This document shows, in pieces, positions 45,643 to 54,823 of a stretch of DNA of 64,000 bases. Below the pieces are notes generated by a model, which made no database searches, had not been told where the DNA came from, and was given only the letters and a program-made list of their open reading frames with translations. A program made the position numbers and the translations under genes. The stretch is from Lachnospiraceae bacterium (GTDB taxonomy: Bacteria > Bacillota > Clostridia > Lachnospirales > Lachnospiraceae), in NCBI GenBank assembly GCA_902363555.1, contig CABJAM010000002.1, positions 434,001-498,000 of the forward strand, written 5' to 3'. Numbering within the stretch: the stretch's first letter is position 1; every line of letters begins with the position of its first letter.

Positions 45643-45677
45643 AAAGGCGTTCTGGAATTTTCCAGGGCGCCTTTTTT
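45643..45677 (+). terminator. Leader terminator hairpin of glutamine synthetase III
   Basis: 14-bp stem with two G-U pairs (AAAGGCGTTCTGGA with TCCAGGGCGCCTTT), ATTT loop, then a T run, only about 10 nt after the expected transcription start. A terminator here implies attenuation or antitermination control. The 45678-45791 leader shows nothing else clear. Confidence 0.75.
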
Positions 45678-45791
45678 CTATTCCGGAAGCCCGTTTACAT
45701 TCTTCTCTCTCCCGGCTTCCGGACCCCCGCTAAAAGCAGCAGATCACGGCCACCGCCGATTCAATTCAAAGAAAAGGAGTGTTTATTGATT

Positions 45792-47900
45792 ATGGTAAAA
45801 GATATTCCTGCATTATACGGAAGCCTTGTTTTTAATGACAAGATTATGAGAAACAAACTCCCCAAAGATATGTACAAAGCCCTGCGCAAAACTATCCAGA
45901 ACGGAACACATCTGGAGCTTGATGTGGCCAATTCCGTAGCTGTGGCCATGAAGGAATGGGCCGTGGAAAACGGCGCCACCCACTATACCCACTGGTTCCA
46001 GCCCATGACCGGCTTTACCGCCGAAAAGCATGACAGCTTTATCTCCCCCACAGAAAACGGCGAGGTGATCATGGACTTCTCCGGCAAGGAGCTTGTCAAA
46101 GGCGAGCCGGACGCCTCCAGCTTCCCCTCCGGCGGTTTAAGAGCCACCTTTGAGGCCAGAGGCTATACCGCATGGGACCCGACCTCCCCGGCATTTATCA
46201 AAGACCGGACACTCTACATACCCACCGCCTTTTGTTCATACAGCGGCGAGGCGCTGGATAAAAAAACACCACTGCTGCGTTCCATGGAAGTGCTGAGCAA
46301 GGAAGCCACAAAAATGCTCCATCTGCTGGGCCGTGAGGATGTCACCAGCGTCAACACCACCGTCGGTCCGGAGCAGGAATATTTCCTGGTCGATAAGGAG
46401 CTTTATAAGCAGCGGCGCGACCTTATTTTCACCGGACGCACCCTCCTTGGTGCGCCGGCGCCCAAGGGTCAGGAGATGGAGGACCACTATTTCGGCGCTT
46501 TAAAACCGAGAGTTTCCGAATATATGCACGAGCTGGACGAAGAATTATGGAAGCTGGGTATTCCTGCAAAAACAAAGCATAATGAGGTCGCTCCCGCCCA
46601 GCATGAGCTGGCCCCCGTATTTGATACCGCCAATGTGGCCGTGGATCACAACCAGCTCACCATGGAGCTTATGAAGAAAATCGCCGACAAGCACGGCCTT
46701 GTATGCCTGCTCCATGAAAAACCATTTGAGGGGATCAATGGCAGCGGCAAGCATAATAACTGGTCATTGATCACGAATAATGGTGATAATCTGTTAAATC
46801 CCGGAAAGACTCCGGCTGAAAATATTCAATTCCTTGTATTTTTAATGGCTGTGATCAAGGCTGTGGACGACTATGCGGATCTGATGCGTATTTCCGTTGC
46901 CGGCGCCGGCAATGACCACCGACTGGGCGGCAATGAGGCGCCGCCGGCCATCGTGTCCATTTTCCTCGGTGACGAGCTGACCGCGATCCTTCAATCCATC
47001 GAGGATGATTCCTACTTTGGAAAACAGGAAAGTACGCTTATGGATATCGGCGCCCTTGTGCTTCCTCATTTTACAAAGGATACGACCGACAGAAACCGTA
47101 CATCACCGTTTGCCTTTACCGGTAATAAATTCGAGTTCCGTATGCTTGGCTCAGCCGCTTCGGTATCCAATCCGAACATTGTCCTCAACACTGCCGTTGC
47201 CGAAGCATTATCCCAGTTCTACGAGGAGCTGAAGGTGGCTGACCCGACACAGATGGAACATGCGGTGCACGAGATGATCAAGCGTGCCATCCGCAAGCAT
47301 AAGAAAGTTATTTTCAATGGCAATGGCTACACCGACGCATGGGTGGCGGAGGCCAAACGCCGCGGATTGTTCAATCTGCCGTCAACGCCGGAAGCTCTGC
47401 ATGAATTTATTTCCGACAAAAACGTGGATCTGTTTACACGTCATCATATATTCACCAAAGGTGAAATTTTCTCAAGGTATGAAATACTTCTGGAAAATTA
47501 CGCAAAGACATTGCTTATTGAAGCAAAGACGCTTGGGGAGATGCTCACAAAGGACCTTCTGCCATCCATCAGTGCCTATGCATGTACCGTGGCCTCCGAA
47601 GCGGCATCCAAACAGGCTTTCCTTCCCACCATTTCCACGGAAAGTGAAAAGCGTCTGGTACTCGGCCTTTCCGGAGCTTATGAATCACTTACAAAGGGCG
47701 CTGCCGATTTAAACGCACTGGTAAGTGATATCGAAGCTTCCATGTGCGAAGACAACATGCAGGAGATTGCCAATAAGTGCCTGAAAGAGCTTCTTCCATT
47801 AATGGAGAGCCTTCGGGAAACTGCAAGTAATGCCGAGGCCAGGGTTCCGGATGATTATCTTCCCTATCCGACCTATGACCAGCTACTATTTTCCGTATAA
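45792..47900 (+). CDS. glnN: Glutamine synthetase, type III
   Basis: A 702-aa GSIII enzyme making glutamine from glutamate, ammonia and ATP. I choose the ATG at 45792 (MVKDIPALYGSLVFND), with AAAAGGAG upstream; the open frame extends 81 codons further upstream through promoter and hairpin, which is not coding. Conserved GSIII parts include SSFPSGGLRATFEARGYTAWD, the metal-site GPEQEYFLVD and the NEVAPAQHELAP loop, with GAGNDHRLGGNEAPPAI near the nucleotide site. Dodecameric, cytoplasmic. Works with AmtB next door and GltBD. Confidence 0.97.
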   Translation: MVKDIPALYGSLVFNDKIMRNKLPKDMYKALRKTIQNGTHLELDVANSVAVAMKEWAVENGATHYTHWFQPMTGFTAEKHDSFISPTENGEVIMDFSGKELVKGEPDASSFPSGGLRATFEARGYTAWDPTSPAFIKDRTLYIPTAFCSYSGEALDKKTPLLRSMEVLSKEATKMLHLLGREDVTSVNTTVGPEQEYFLVDKELYKQRRDLIFTGRTLLGAPAPKGQEMEDHYFGALKPRVSEYMHELDEELWKLGIPAKTKHNEVAPAQHELAPVFDTANVAVDHNQLTMELMKKIADKHGLVCLLHEKPFEGINGSGKHNNWSLITNNGDNLLNPGKTPAENIQFLVFLMAVIKAVDDYADLMRISVAGAGNDHRLGGNEAPPAIVSIFLGDELTAILQSIEDDSYFGKQESTLMDIGALVLPHFTKDTTDRNRTSPFAFTGNKFEFRMLGSAASVSNPNIVLNTAVAEALSQFYEELKVADPTQMEHAVHEMIKRAIRKHKKVIFNGNGYTDAWVAEAKRRGLFNLPSTPEALHEFISDKNVDLFTRHHIFTKGEIFSRYEILLENYAKTLLIEAKTLGEMLTKDLLPSISAYACTVASEAASKQAFLPTISTESEKRLVLGLSGAYESLTKGAADLNALVSDIEASMCEDNMQEIANKCLKELLPLMESLRETASNAEARVPDDYLPYPTYDQLLFSV

Positions 47901-48010
47901 TTTACCAGCAGGCGATCCTGCCATTTAGCCTTCACAGGCAGTACTGTCACAAAGCATTCACAGGCAGATTATTTTGCCACATAATCTTTACCGGCAGGCA
48001 ATCCTGCCAT
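47901..48010 (+). repeat. Imperfect direct repeats after glnN
   Basis: TTTACCAGCAGGCGATCCTG at 47901 recurs as TTTACCGGCAGGCAATCCTG at 47987 (86-bp period). Each carries a small GCAGG/CCTGC hairpin, with ACAGGCAG twice between. No strong T run follows. Confidence 0.6.
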
Positions 48011-48028
48011 CTATGTTGTAAGCAGGCT

Positions 48029-48057
48029 TTGATTCTCTGGAATCGCTGCTTTATATA
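48029..48057 (+). promoter_or_regulatory. Promoter of the ammonium transporter gene
   Basis: -35 TTGATT (48029-48034), 17-bp spacer, -10 TATATA (48052-48057). Transcription would start near 48064, about 160 nt before the start codon. Confidence 0.5.
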
Positions 48058-48079
48058 TATCACATTTTCCTTACGCAAG

Positions 48080-48115
48080 GGCGCGTTACCAGGCTTCATC
48101 CGGTAACGCGCCTTT
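48080..48115 (+). terminator. Leader hairpin before the ammonium transporter gene
   Basis: Perfect 11-bp stem GGCGCGTTACC/GGTAACGCGCC (48080-48090 with 48102-48112), then TTTCCC. It either ends glnN transcripts or, being just after a candidate promoter, mirrors the leader hairpin of glnN. Confidence 0.7.
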
Positions 48116-48226
48116 CCCGGTTTCAGGAAGATGTATTCCCCGGTCCATGCTTAAATTTACATGATTCATGCGGCACATAAGGATGGCGGGGCAGGAAAAA
48201 ATCGAATAAGAGAGAGGCGAATTATT

Positions 48227-49987
48227 ATGAGTGAATTATTTTCATCAGCAAACACGATATGGGTACTTTTAGGCGCGGCCCTTGTATTCTTTATGCAGGC
48301 AGGCTTCGCCATGGTTGAAACCGGCTTTACGCGGGCAAAAAATGCCGGTAACATCATTATGAAAAACCTTATGGACTTTTCCATTGGTACTCCGGTTTTC
48401 TGGCTTGTCGGCTTCGGCCTTATGTTTGGCGGTACCGGAAGTCTTGTGGGCTCCATCGGAGGCATTGCATCCGAATCCAACTATGGTAACGGAATGCTGC
48501 CGGACGGCGTTCCCTTCTGGGCATTCCTCATTTTCCAGACCGTATTCTGCGCCACAGCCGCTACAATTGTTTCCGGCGCTATGGCCGAGCGTACTAAGTT
48601 TTCATCCTATTGTATTTACAGCCTTATTATCAGTCTGTTTGTTTACCCGATCTCCGGTCACTGGATCTGGGGCGGCGGCTGGCTGGCTCAGATGGGCTTC
48701 CACGATTTTGCAGGCTCCTGCGCCGTACATATGGTCGGCGGTGTGGCCGCTCTGGTCGGTGCTAAAATCCTTGGGCCCCGTATCGGTAAATATGGCAAGG
48801 ATGGCAAGCCGAAGGCCATTCCCGGCCACAGCTTAACGCTGGGCGCCCTGGGCGTGTTCATCCTTTGGTTCTGCTGGTTCGGCTTCAACGGCGCTTCTAC
48901 TGTTTCCATGGAAGGCGAAGCTATCGTTTCCGCAGGTAAAATCTTTGTGACAACCAATCTGGCCGCTGCGGTTTCCACAGTTACGGTGATGCTCATCACA
49001 TGGGTCCGCTATAAAAAACCGGATGTTTCCATGACACTCAATGGTACATTGGCTGGTCTTGTAGCCATCACCGCCGGATGTGATACAGTTTCTCCCACAT
49101 CCTCCGCGATCATCGGTATCATTGCCGGCTTCGTTGTTGTTTTTGGTATTGAATTTATTGATAAGATTTGTAAAATTGATGACCCGGTGGGCGCCGTAGG
49201 CGTTCATGGCTTATGCGGCGCCATCGGCACACTGTGCGTTGGCCTCTTCTCTGATGGCGCAGGCACAGCACATTTAGGACTTTTCCTCGGCGGTGGATTT
49301 TCGCAGTTGGGCATCCAGTTCGTGGGCTTCATTGCTACTGCCGCATGGGTTGCAATCGTTATGCTTATTGTTTTCCAGGTGATCAAACACACGGTCGGCC
49401 TCCGTGTTTCTGCTGAAGAAGAAATCGCCGGTCTTGACAGCCGTGAACATGGTCTGGTCAGCAGCTACGCCGATTTCGTTACTCAGGATGCATTTACATC
49501 TGCTCCTCAGGTGATGACTTCCGCTGCCAACAAGCCTTCAAAGGCCCGCGTTGCAGCTTCCTCCTCACTTTCTCCGGATATCAGTGAGCATGCTCCTGCG
49601 GATACTACGAAGACAATGGTCCACAAGCTGACAAAGGTTGTTATTATCACTCGTCAGAACAAGCTGGAAGAATTTATGCGGGCCATGAATGAAATCGGCG
49701 TTACGGGTATTACCGTTACCAACGTTCTCGGCTGCGGCGTGCAGAAGGGCTCCAGTACCTACTACCGTGGCGTCGAGATGGATATGAACCTTCTTCCAAA
49801 GGTTAAAATGGAAATCGTAGTCAGCCTTGTGCCGGTGCAGACAGTGATCGATACGGCTAAGAGGGTGCTTCATACTGGGAATATTGGCGATGGAAAGGTG
49901 TTTGTATACGATATCGAAAACGTGGTTAAGATTCGTACCGGGGAAGAAGGATATCTGGCTTTGCAGGATTCTTCGGAGAGTAAATAA
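48227..49987 (+). CDS. amtB: Ammonium transporter fused to a P-II domain
   Basis: A 586-aa protein starting MSELFSSANTIWVLLGAALV; GAGAGGCG precedes this ATG. Residues about 8-415 form the 11-helix AmtB channel, with FFMQAGFAMVETG and the signature-like GHWIWGGGWLAQMG and AVHMVGGVAALVGA. After a Ser/Ala-rich linker (about 425-460), residues 463-575 are a full P-II (GlnB/GlnK-type) regulator with T-loop GCGVQKGSSTYYRG and the hallmark GDGKVFVYDIENVVKIRTGE. P-II normally is a separate trimer that plugs AmtB; here it is tethered. The linked Tyr of the T-loop is kept. Confidence 0.95.
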   Translation: MSELFSSANTIWVLLGAALVFFMQAGFAMVETGFTRAKNAGNIIMKNLMDFSIGTPVFWLVGFGLMFGGTGSLVGSIGGIASESNYGNGMLPDGVPFWAFLIFQTVFCATAATIVSGAMAERTKFSSYCIYSLIISLFVYPISGHWIWGGGWLAQMGFHDFAGSCAVHMVGGVAALVGAKILGPRIGKYGKDGKPKAIPGHSLTLGALGVFILWFCWFGFNGASTVSMEGEAIVSAGKIFVTTNLAAAVSTVTVMLITWVRYKKPDVSMTLNGTLAGLVAITAGCDTVSPTSSAIIGIIAGFVVVFGIEFIDKICKIDDPVGAVGVHGLCGAIGTLCVGLFSDGAGTAHLGLFLGGGFSQLGIQFVGFIATAAWVAIVMLIVFQVIKHTVGLRVSAEEEIAGLDSREHGLVSSYADFVTQDAFTSAPQVMTSAANKPSKARVAASSSLSPDISEHAPADTTKTMVHKLTKVVIITRQNKLEEFMRAMNEIGVTGITVTNVLGCGVQKGSSTYYRGVEMDMNLLPKVKMEIVVSLVPVQTVIDTAKRVLHTGNIGDGKVFVYDIENVVKIRTGEEGYLALQDSSESK

Positions 49988-50002
49988 TTACGAAAGGTAG
50001 CG

Positions 50003-50288
50003 TGATTCCCGTGGAACAGGTTTTCTCCGGGCTGACTGGGGGCTGTGTGGGGTGGGATGACGCTGCTGTTTCGCCATTTAAGAAGCACTAAGGGTTCAGA
50101 GATTTGTTAAGGACAATCTGGTGAAAAAGAGGGAAGTATTCTTATGTTTTGTTCCGTTCTTCGTCTTTTTCACCAGATTAACACAAATCTCTGAGCCCTA
50201 AGTGCTTCTAATATGGCTGTAATACAGCGCCATCCCAACCCACACAGCCCCCCAGCCAGCCCGGAGAAAACCTGCCCCACGGGAATCA
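50003..50288. repeat. Giant imperfect palindrome 1 (about 135-bp arms)
   Basis: Left arm 50003-50137 is the imperfect reverse complement of 50156-50288, around an 18-bp centre. Matching blocks include TGATTCCCGTGG, GGTTTTCTCCGGGCTG, AGAAGCACT, CAGAGATTTGT and CTGGTGAAAAAGA. It starts 15 bp after the amtB stop. No gene is within it. It could be a folded RNA, a terminator or a remnant of a small mobile element. Confidence 0.85.
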
Positions 50289-50484
50289 TCTACATTCCGC
50301 TTGGTAAAAAGATAAGAACAAATCATTTTAGAGAAATATAATTAGGCACTTTTTATTTTGCCGAATTTCGTTTAAAATTTTAAATATAATCTCAAGTTTC
50401 TTTATAATCTGATATTTTTCTGAAATATACATACACTAAATAAGAGTTTAAAAACAAATAATTTTGCGTTACACAACCGTATAG

Positions 50485-50892
50485 GCAACGCTCTTTTACA
50501 CGTCTTTGATACATGACGGTGGGCGCGGATCGTGCCGGGGGATAGACTGTGGCGGCTTTGGCGGCCCGGATGGGGGTGGGATGACCTATGATGCAGACAT
50601 ATGGAGATGATTTAGTCTATCTTAAAGCGGCAACCGCCGGAATTTGGGTAAAAAAGCTGAGTCACCACCTCAGCTTTTTTAGGCGCACGCGAAGCGAAAC
50701 TCATCTGATTTCGGTGAGCTTGCGCCGGCCCAAAATCCGGTGGCTGCCACTTTTAGATGGACTTAATCATCGGAAAAAGTCCGCACCATGGGCCATCCCA
50801 CCCCCGTCCGGGCCGCCAAAGCCGCCACAGTCCATCCCCCGGCACGATCCGCGCCCAAAGCCACCCAAAGCCACGTATAAAAGATGCTTTGC
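50485..50892. repeat. Giant imperfect palindrome 2 (about 150-bp arms)
   Basis: Left arm about 50485-50645 matches the reverse complement of about 50735-50892; blocks include GGGCGCGGATCGTGCCGGGG, ACTGTGGCGGCTTTGGCGGC and GGGGGTGGGATG. The centre holds a terminator-like hairpin (AAGCTGAG/CTCAGCTT with a T run, 50650-50680) and a GGCGCA/TGCGCC stem. Short frames across it are by-products of the repeat. The 49988-51005 gap holds these two palindromes and otherwise only AT-rich sequence at about 50290-50480. Confidence 0.85.
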
Positions 50893-50917
50893 TTTTCTCT
50901 CCCAAAAGTAGTATTAT
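50889..50917 (+). promoter_or_regulatory. Promoter of the V-type ATPase operon
   Basis: -35 TTGCTT (50889-50894), 17-bp spacer, -10 TATTAT (50912-50917). About 88 bp before the first gene. The -35 overlaps the end of palindrome 2. Confidence 0.5.
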
Positions 50918-51005
50918 ATCTATACAGTGTTATTTCCGGCGATTTTCTGTGGTGTCACGCCTAAAATTTCGCCGAAACAAAAAAGCTTCGGAGGTGATCA
51001 TATAT

Positions 51006-51317
51006 ATGAAGGATGTCATCGAAACACTGAGCAGCATCGATGCCAGTGCCAGCCAGATCATGGAAAATGCGGCGGCCCAGAAGGCCAATCTGTCCAGAGA
51101 GTTTGACGACAAAGCCAGGGATATGCGTGAAAGGACCCGAAAGGAAACAGCGGACCGTCTAAAGGAACTGACCGCGCAGTTGGATGCCCAAAACGAGGAG
51201 GAGCTTCGCCGTCTTGGGGAGGAAGCCCGGAAAAATCTAGCCGCCCTGGATGAAAATTACAGCAATAACCACGATCAATACGTCCGGGAAATATTTTCCC
51301 ACATAACAGGAGCCTGA
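51006..51317 (+). CDS. V-type ATPase peripheral-stalk subunit (G/H type)
   Basis: A 103-aa helical protein, starting behind GGAGGTGATC. It is a continuous charged coiled coil (SREFDDKARDMRERTRKETADRLKELTAQLDAQNEEELRRLG, in part), the character of NtpF/AhaH-like stalk subunits that pair with subunit E. First gene of the operon, 4 bp before subunit C. Confidence 0.8.
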   Translation: MKDVIETLSSIDASASQIMENAAAQKANLSREFDDKARDMRERTRKETADRLKELTAQLDAQNEEELRRLGEEARKNLAALDENYSNNHDQYVREIFSHITGA

Positions 51318-51321
51318 TAGT

Positions 51322-52377
51322 ATGCTAAAAGAGCTGATGACTTACAGCGGCATGACCGCCAAAATCAAAGCCATGCGGGGGCATTTACTGAAAAACGAGG
51401 ACTACTACACCATCGCATCCATGCAGTCCGTCAACGAATTTCAGACATGGCTGAAAAATTACCCGGGCTATGCGCGGGTTTTTCGTCAGGTTCAGGATCG
51501 GGAGCTTCACCGTGGAGATATTGAAAAGCTTTTACAGTTGGCTTTATATGAGGACTATGGGCGTATCTTTACCTTTGCAGGACCGGCCCAGCGAAAGTTT
51601 TTGAAGGTCTTTTTCAAGCGTTATGAAATACAGATCATTAAAACCTTTCTCCACCTTATATTCGACCACCGGGATATCGCCTTTGATACCTCCCTCATTC
51701 CCAGGCACTTTGCCGAACAATCCGACGTGGCGCTGGACGCCATGTCCAGGTGCCATTCATTGGACGAATTTTTTGAAACCATTGAAAACAGCGAATACTA
51801 CCCCCTGCTGATCTCCTTAAAGGACACACCGGGTACAAGCCTGTTCGACTACGAGCTGGCGCTGGATATCCACTTTTTCCGCTGTCTGTGGAAGCTGAAG
51901 GACAAGGTTTTAAAGAAGTCCGAGCTTAAAGAAATCACCCGGATCTACGGCACCCAGATGGACCTGCTGAACATTCTGTGGATCTACCGTTCCAAACGGT
52001 ATTACCGGGTAGACCCGTCGGAAATGTACGGCCATCTCATTCCCATTCATTTCCGACTGACAGTTCCATTTATCCGCCGTCTGATCGAGTGCGAAACGAT
52101 TACGGAATATATGGAGCTTTTAGGCCGGTCCGGTTATGGGAAAGCGCTGTCCGCCATCGATAGCAGCGCCGGGGATTCCGATGAGGCGCTATGGCAGCTT
52201 TATCAATCCACCATGAGAAAGCTCCACCGCGCCGCTGCCAGAAAATACCCCTATTCTCTGGCCATTATCGACGATTATCTCTACCTTCGTGAGGAAGAGA
52301 TCAACCGACTGACGACCGCACTGGAGTGCATCCGCTATGGATTGGATTCCAGCCAGATCGTCAAATACTTAACATAA
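51322..52377 (+). CDS. ntpC: V-type ATPase subunit C
   Basis: A 351-aa helical subunit linking the central stalk to the membrane ring (homologue of the eukaryotic d subunit). Starts MLKELMTYSGMTAKIKAMRGHLL; contains ELALDIHFFRCLWK and a typical C-terminal LYLREEEINRLTTALECIRYGL. Length fits the family. Two bases after the start of the operon's stalk gene stop; followed by subunit I 19 bp later. Confidence 0.92.
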   Translation: MLKELMTYSGMTAKIKAMRGHLLKNEDYYTIASMQSVNEFQTWLKNYPGYARVFRQVQDRELHRGDIEKLLQLALYEDYGRIFTFAGPAQRKFLKVFFKRYEIQIIKTFLHLIFDHRDIAFDTSLIPRHFAEQSDVALDAMSRCHSLDEFFETIENSEYYPLLISLKDTPGTSLFDYELALDIHFFRCLWKLKDKVLKKSELKEITRIYGTQMDLLNILWIYRSKRYYRVDPSEMYGHLIPIHFRLTVPFIRRLIECETITEYMELLGRSGYGKALSAIDSSAGDSDEALWQLYQSTMRKLHRAAARKYPYSLAIIDDYLYLREEEINRLTTALECIRYGLDSSQIVKYLT

Positions 52378-52396
52378 ACTCAGGAGGTGAGAACCA

Positions 52397-54325
52397 ATGA
52401 TCGCAAAGATGAAATTCGTCAATATCACAGGACCCAAAAAGGATATTGACAGAGTGGCGGCTACTTATCTGACCAAGTATCCCATTCATCTTGAAAATGC
52501 CCTGTCCGAGCTTAAAGATTCCCATGTGCTCACGCCGTTTATCGAGGATAACCCTTACAAGGAGACCGTGGGTACCCTGACCGATATGGCCAGGCTGGTC
52601 AATCAGGGGGATCTGGAGATCAGCGAGCACCGCAGCGTTACGCTGGAGGAAGCCCGGGAGCTCATCGAGGCTATCCAGGAAAAGAGCGAAACGCTCAACA
52701 ACCAAAAACAGGAGCTGGAAGAAAAAAAGGCCCACATCAATGAATTATTGGAAGAACTGGAACCCTTTAAGGAAATGAATTTTCCGATTTCTACCATATT
52801 AAATTATCACTTTATAAAATACCGTTTCGGCCGGATCGCCCTCAATTATTATGACACCTTTTCAAAGTATGTCTATGATAATCTCAATACGATTTTTTAT
52901 GAGAGCAGCCGGGATAATGAATATGTGTGGGGGATTTATTTTGCTCCGCAGTCCACATTTGTAAAGGTGGACGCCATCTTCGCATCCATGCATTTTGAAC
53001 GTATCCGCCTATCCGATGAGCTCACCGGACTGCCCAGTGAATCATGCGGGCAGCTGACGCAGGCGCTGGCGGATGTGGACAAATCCATTGAAACGTGTAA
53101 CCGTAAGCTTTCCAATATATACAGTGAACGCAAAGCCGAGATCAACGACGCCTACGCCTCACTGCATACGCTCAGCGAAAACTTCGACATCCGTAAAAAA
53201 GCGGCGTGCACAAAGGAACGTCAGGAGGTTTTCTATATTTTGTGCGGCTGGATGGAATCCAGGGATGCAAGGCATCTCCAAAAGGAGGTCGCCGACGATG
53301 AAGATGTCGACATACTCATTGAGGACGCTTACGAATCCCCCACGGCCAGCCCGCCTACAAAGCTGAAAAACAGAGGCGTTTTCAAGCCTTTCCAAATGTT
53401 TGTCAGCATGTATGGACTGCCGGCTTACGATGAGCTGGACCCGACCAAATTTGTGGCGCTGACCTACGCCTTTATGTTCGGCATTATGTTCGGCGATGTG
53501 GGCCAGGGTGCCTGCCTCGTCCTTGGCGGTTACCTGCTCTATCGATTTAAACATATGGCCATAGCCGGAATCATTTCCTTCTGCGGCCTGTTTTCCGTGT
53601 TTTTCGGATTTATGTACGGAAGCTTTTTTGGCTTTGAGCATTTGATCCCCGCCATGTGGATGAAACCCATGGAGTCGGAAAATATGATGACCACACTTAT
53701 TCTGGCCGTCGTGTTCGGCGTAATTTTAATTATTGCCGCCATGATCATCCAGATGGTCAACAGTATCCGTCAGAAAAACTGGGGCTCAGCGCTGATCGGC
53801 ACCAACGGCCTGACCGGACTGATCTTCTATCTGGTGGTGATCTACATTGTTGTGACAAAGCTGCTCCCGGCCATGGGGCCCACGCGTTTCATGGGGCTTT
53901 TAGTCGTGCTGATCATCCTTTGTCTGTTCGCCATCGCATTTGCGGAGCCTTTAAAGGCCAAGGTGAACAAAAAACGGGTTGCGCTCCATGAGGGCAAGGT
54001 CATGTTTGTCATGGAAGCGGTTTTTGAACTGCTGGAGGTCCTTTTGAGCTATATGACCAACTCCATTTCCTTTATCCGTGTGGGCGCCTTTGCACTGAGC
54101 CACGCCGGAATGATGAGCGTGGTTATGATGCTTTCCAATATTGAGAATACCACCACGCCCGCGGGAATTATTATCGTCATCTTCGGTAATATCCTGATTT
54201 CCGCGCTGGAAGGCTTAATCGTAGGTATTCAGGTACTTCGTCTGGAATATTACGAAATGTTCAGCCGTTTTTACAGCGGCACCGGACGGGAATTTAAACC
54301 CTACCGCAGCAAGGCTGCCAGGTAA
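52397..54325 (+). CDS. ntpI: V-type ATPase subunit I
   Basis: A 642-aa stator/ion-channel subunit (homologue of subunit a). N-terminal soluble half (about 1-340) contains coiled coils (EKSETLNNQKQELEEKKAHI). The C-terminal half has seven to eight membrane helices, with FGIMFGDVGQGACLVLGGYLL, SYMTNSISFIRVGAFALSHAGMM (the essential Arg lies in FIRVGAF) and a final ALEGLIVGIQVLRLEYYEMFSRFY. It forms the ion half-channels with the K ring. Confidence 0.95.
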   Translation: MIAKMKFVNITGPKKDIDRVAATYLTKYPIHLENALSELKDSHVLTPFIEDNPYKETVGTLTDMARLVNQGDLEISEHRSVTLEEARELIEAIQEKSETLNNQKQELEEKKAHINELLEELEPFKEMNFPISTILNYHFIKYRFGRIALNYYDTFSKYVYDNLNTIFYESSRDNEYVWGIYFAPQSTFVKVDAIFASMHFERIRLSDELTGLPSESCGQLTQALADVDKSIETCNRKLSNIYSERKAEINDAYASLHTLSENFDIRKKAACTKERQEVFYILCGWMESRDARHLQKEVADDEDVDILIEDAYESPTASPPTKLKNRGVFKPFQMFVSMYGLPAYDELDPTKFVALTYAFMFGIMFGDVGQGACLVLGGYLLYRFKHMAIAGIISFCGLFSVFFGFMYGSFFGFEHLIPAMWMKPMESENMMTTLILAVVFGVILIIAAMIIQMVNSIRQKNWGSALIGTNGLTGLIFYLVVIYIVVTKLLPAMGPTRFMGLLVVLIILCLFAIAFAEPLKAKVNKKRVALHEGKVMFVMEAVFELLEVLLSYMTNSISFIRVGAFALSHAGMMSVVMMLSNIENTTTPAGIIIVIFGNILISALEGLIVGIQVLRLEYYEMFSRFYSGTGREFKPYRSKAAR

Positions 54326-54394
54326 AGGAAGTCCATAGGCCTTTGTGCGGACAAGGCCAGGCTAAATACAAATATTTATCAGGAGGATATTCTA

Positions 54395-54814
54395 ATGATT
54401 ACGAAAATAATTTTAATTCTTGCCCTCGTTTTAACCATTTTTATTCCATTTGTCGCCTTTCTTCTGGGAGAAAAGAAAAAGGGCCGTTTAAAAACAACGC
54501 TGGCCATTAATATCGTATGCTTTTTCGCCACCCTGATCATTGCCGATATCATGCTTTTCGGCGGCGGTGTACACGCTGAGGAGGTGGCCGACGCTGCGGC
54601 TGCATCCGCCAATGGCATGAAGTATCTGGCCGCTGCGCTTTCCACAGGTATGTCCACCATCGGCGCCGGTATCGCTGTGGCCTCCTCTGCCAGCGCCGCT
54701 TTAGGAGCACTGAGCGAGGACTCCTCTGTCATGGGTAAAGCCCTGATCTTCGTAGCCCTGGCCGAAGGTATCGCCCTGTACGGTCTGCTCATCTCCTTCA
54801 TCATCCTGGGTTAA
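54395..54814 (+). CDS. ntpK: V-type ATPase subunit K (rotor ring)
   Basis: A 139-aa proteolipid with four hydrophobic helices (about 4-24, 34-55, 75-103, 112-138). The ion-binding Glu lies in FVALAEGIALYG of the last helix; only one such Glu is present. The N-terminal hairpin (about 1-60) has none. The Thr/Gln ligands of the well-studied Na+-type E. hirae ring are not obvious around the Glu, so ion choice (H+ or Na+) is undecided. Strong ribosome-binding site (AGGAGG). Confidence 0.9.
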   Translation: MITKIILILALVLTIFIPFVAFLLGEKKKGRLKTTLAINIVCFFATLIIADIMLFGGGVHAEEVADAAAASANGMKYLAAALSTGMSTIGAGIAVASSASAALGALSEDSSVMGKALIFVALAEGIALYGLLISFIILG

Positions 54815-54823
54815 GGTGATCAT

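Noticed and set aside
45643..45677. Classical ANTAR two-hexaloop RNA before glnN
   Set aside because: Only one hairpin fits after the promoter and its loop lacks the expected A and G positions.
45549..45791. N-terminal 81-residue extension of glutamine synthetase
   Set aside because: The stretch covers the promoter and leader hairpin; the conserved protein begins at 45792 with a good ribosome-binding site.
50650..50680. Inner hairpin as a stand-alone terminator of amtB
   Set aside because: It lies 660 bp beyond the amtB stop and is part of the larger palindrome, so an independent role is not supported.
50588..51005. Short frames across palindrome 2
   Set aside because: Composition follows the repeat, they lack start signals, and the overlapping one is only an upstream extension of the V-ATPase stalk gene.
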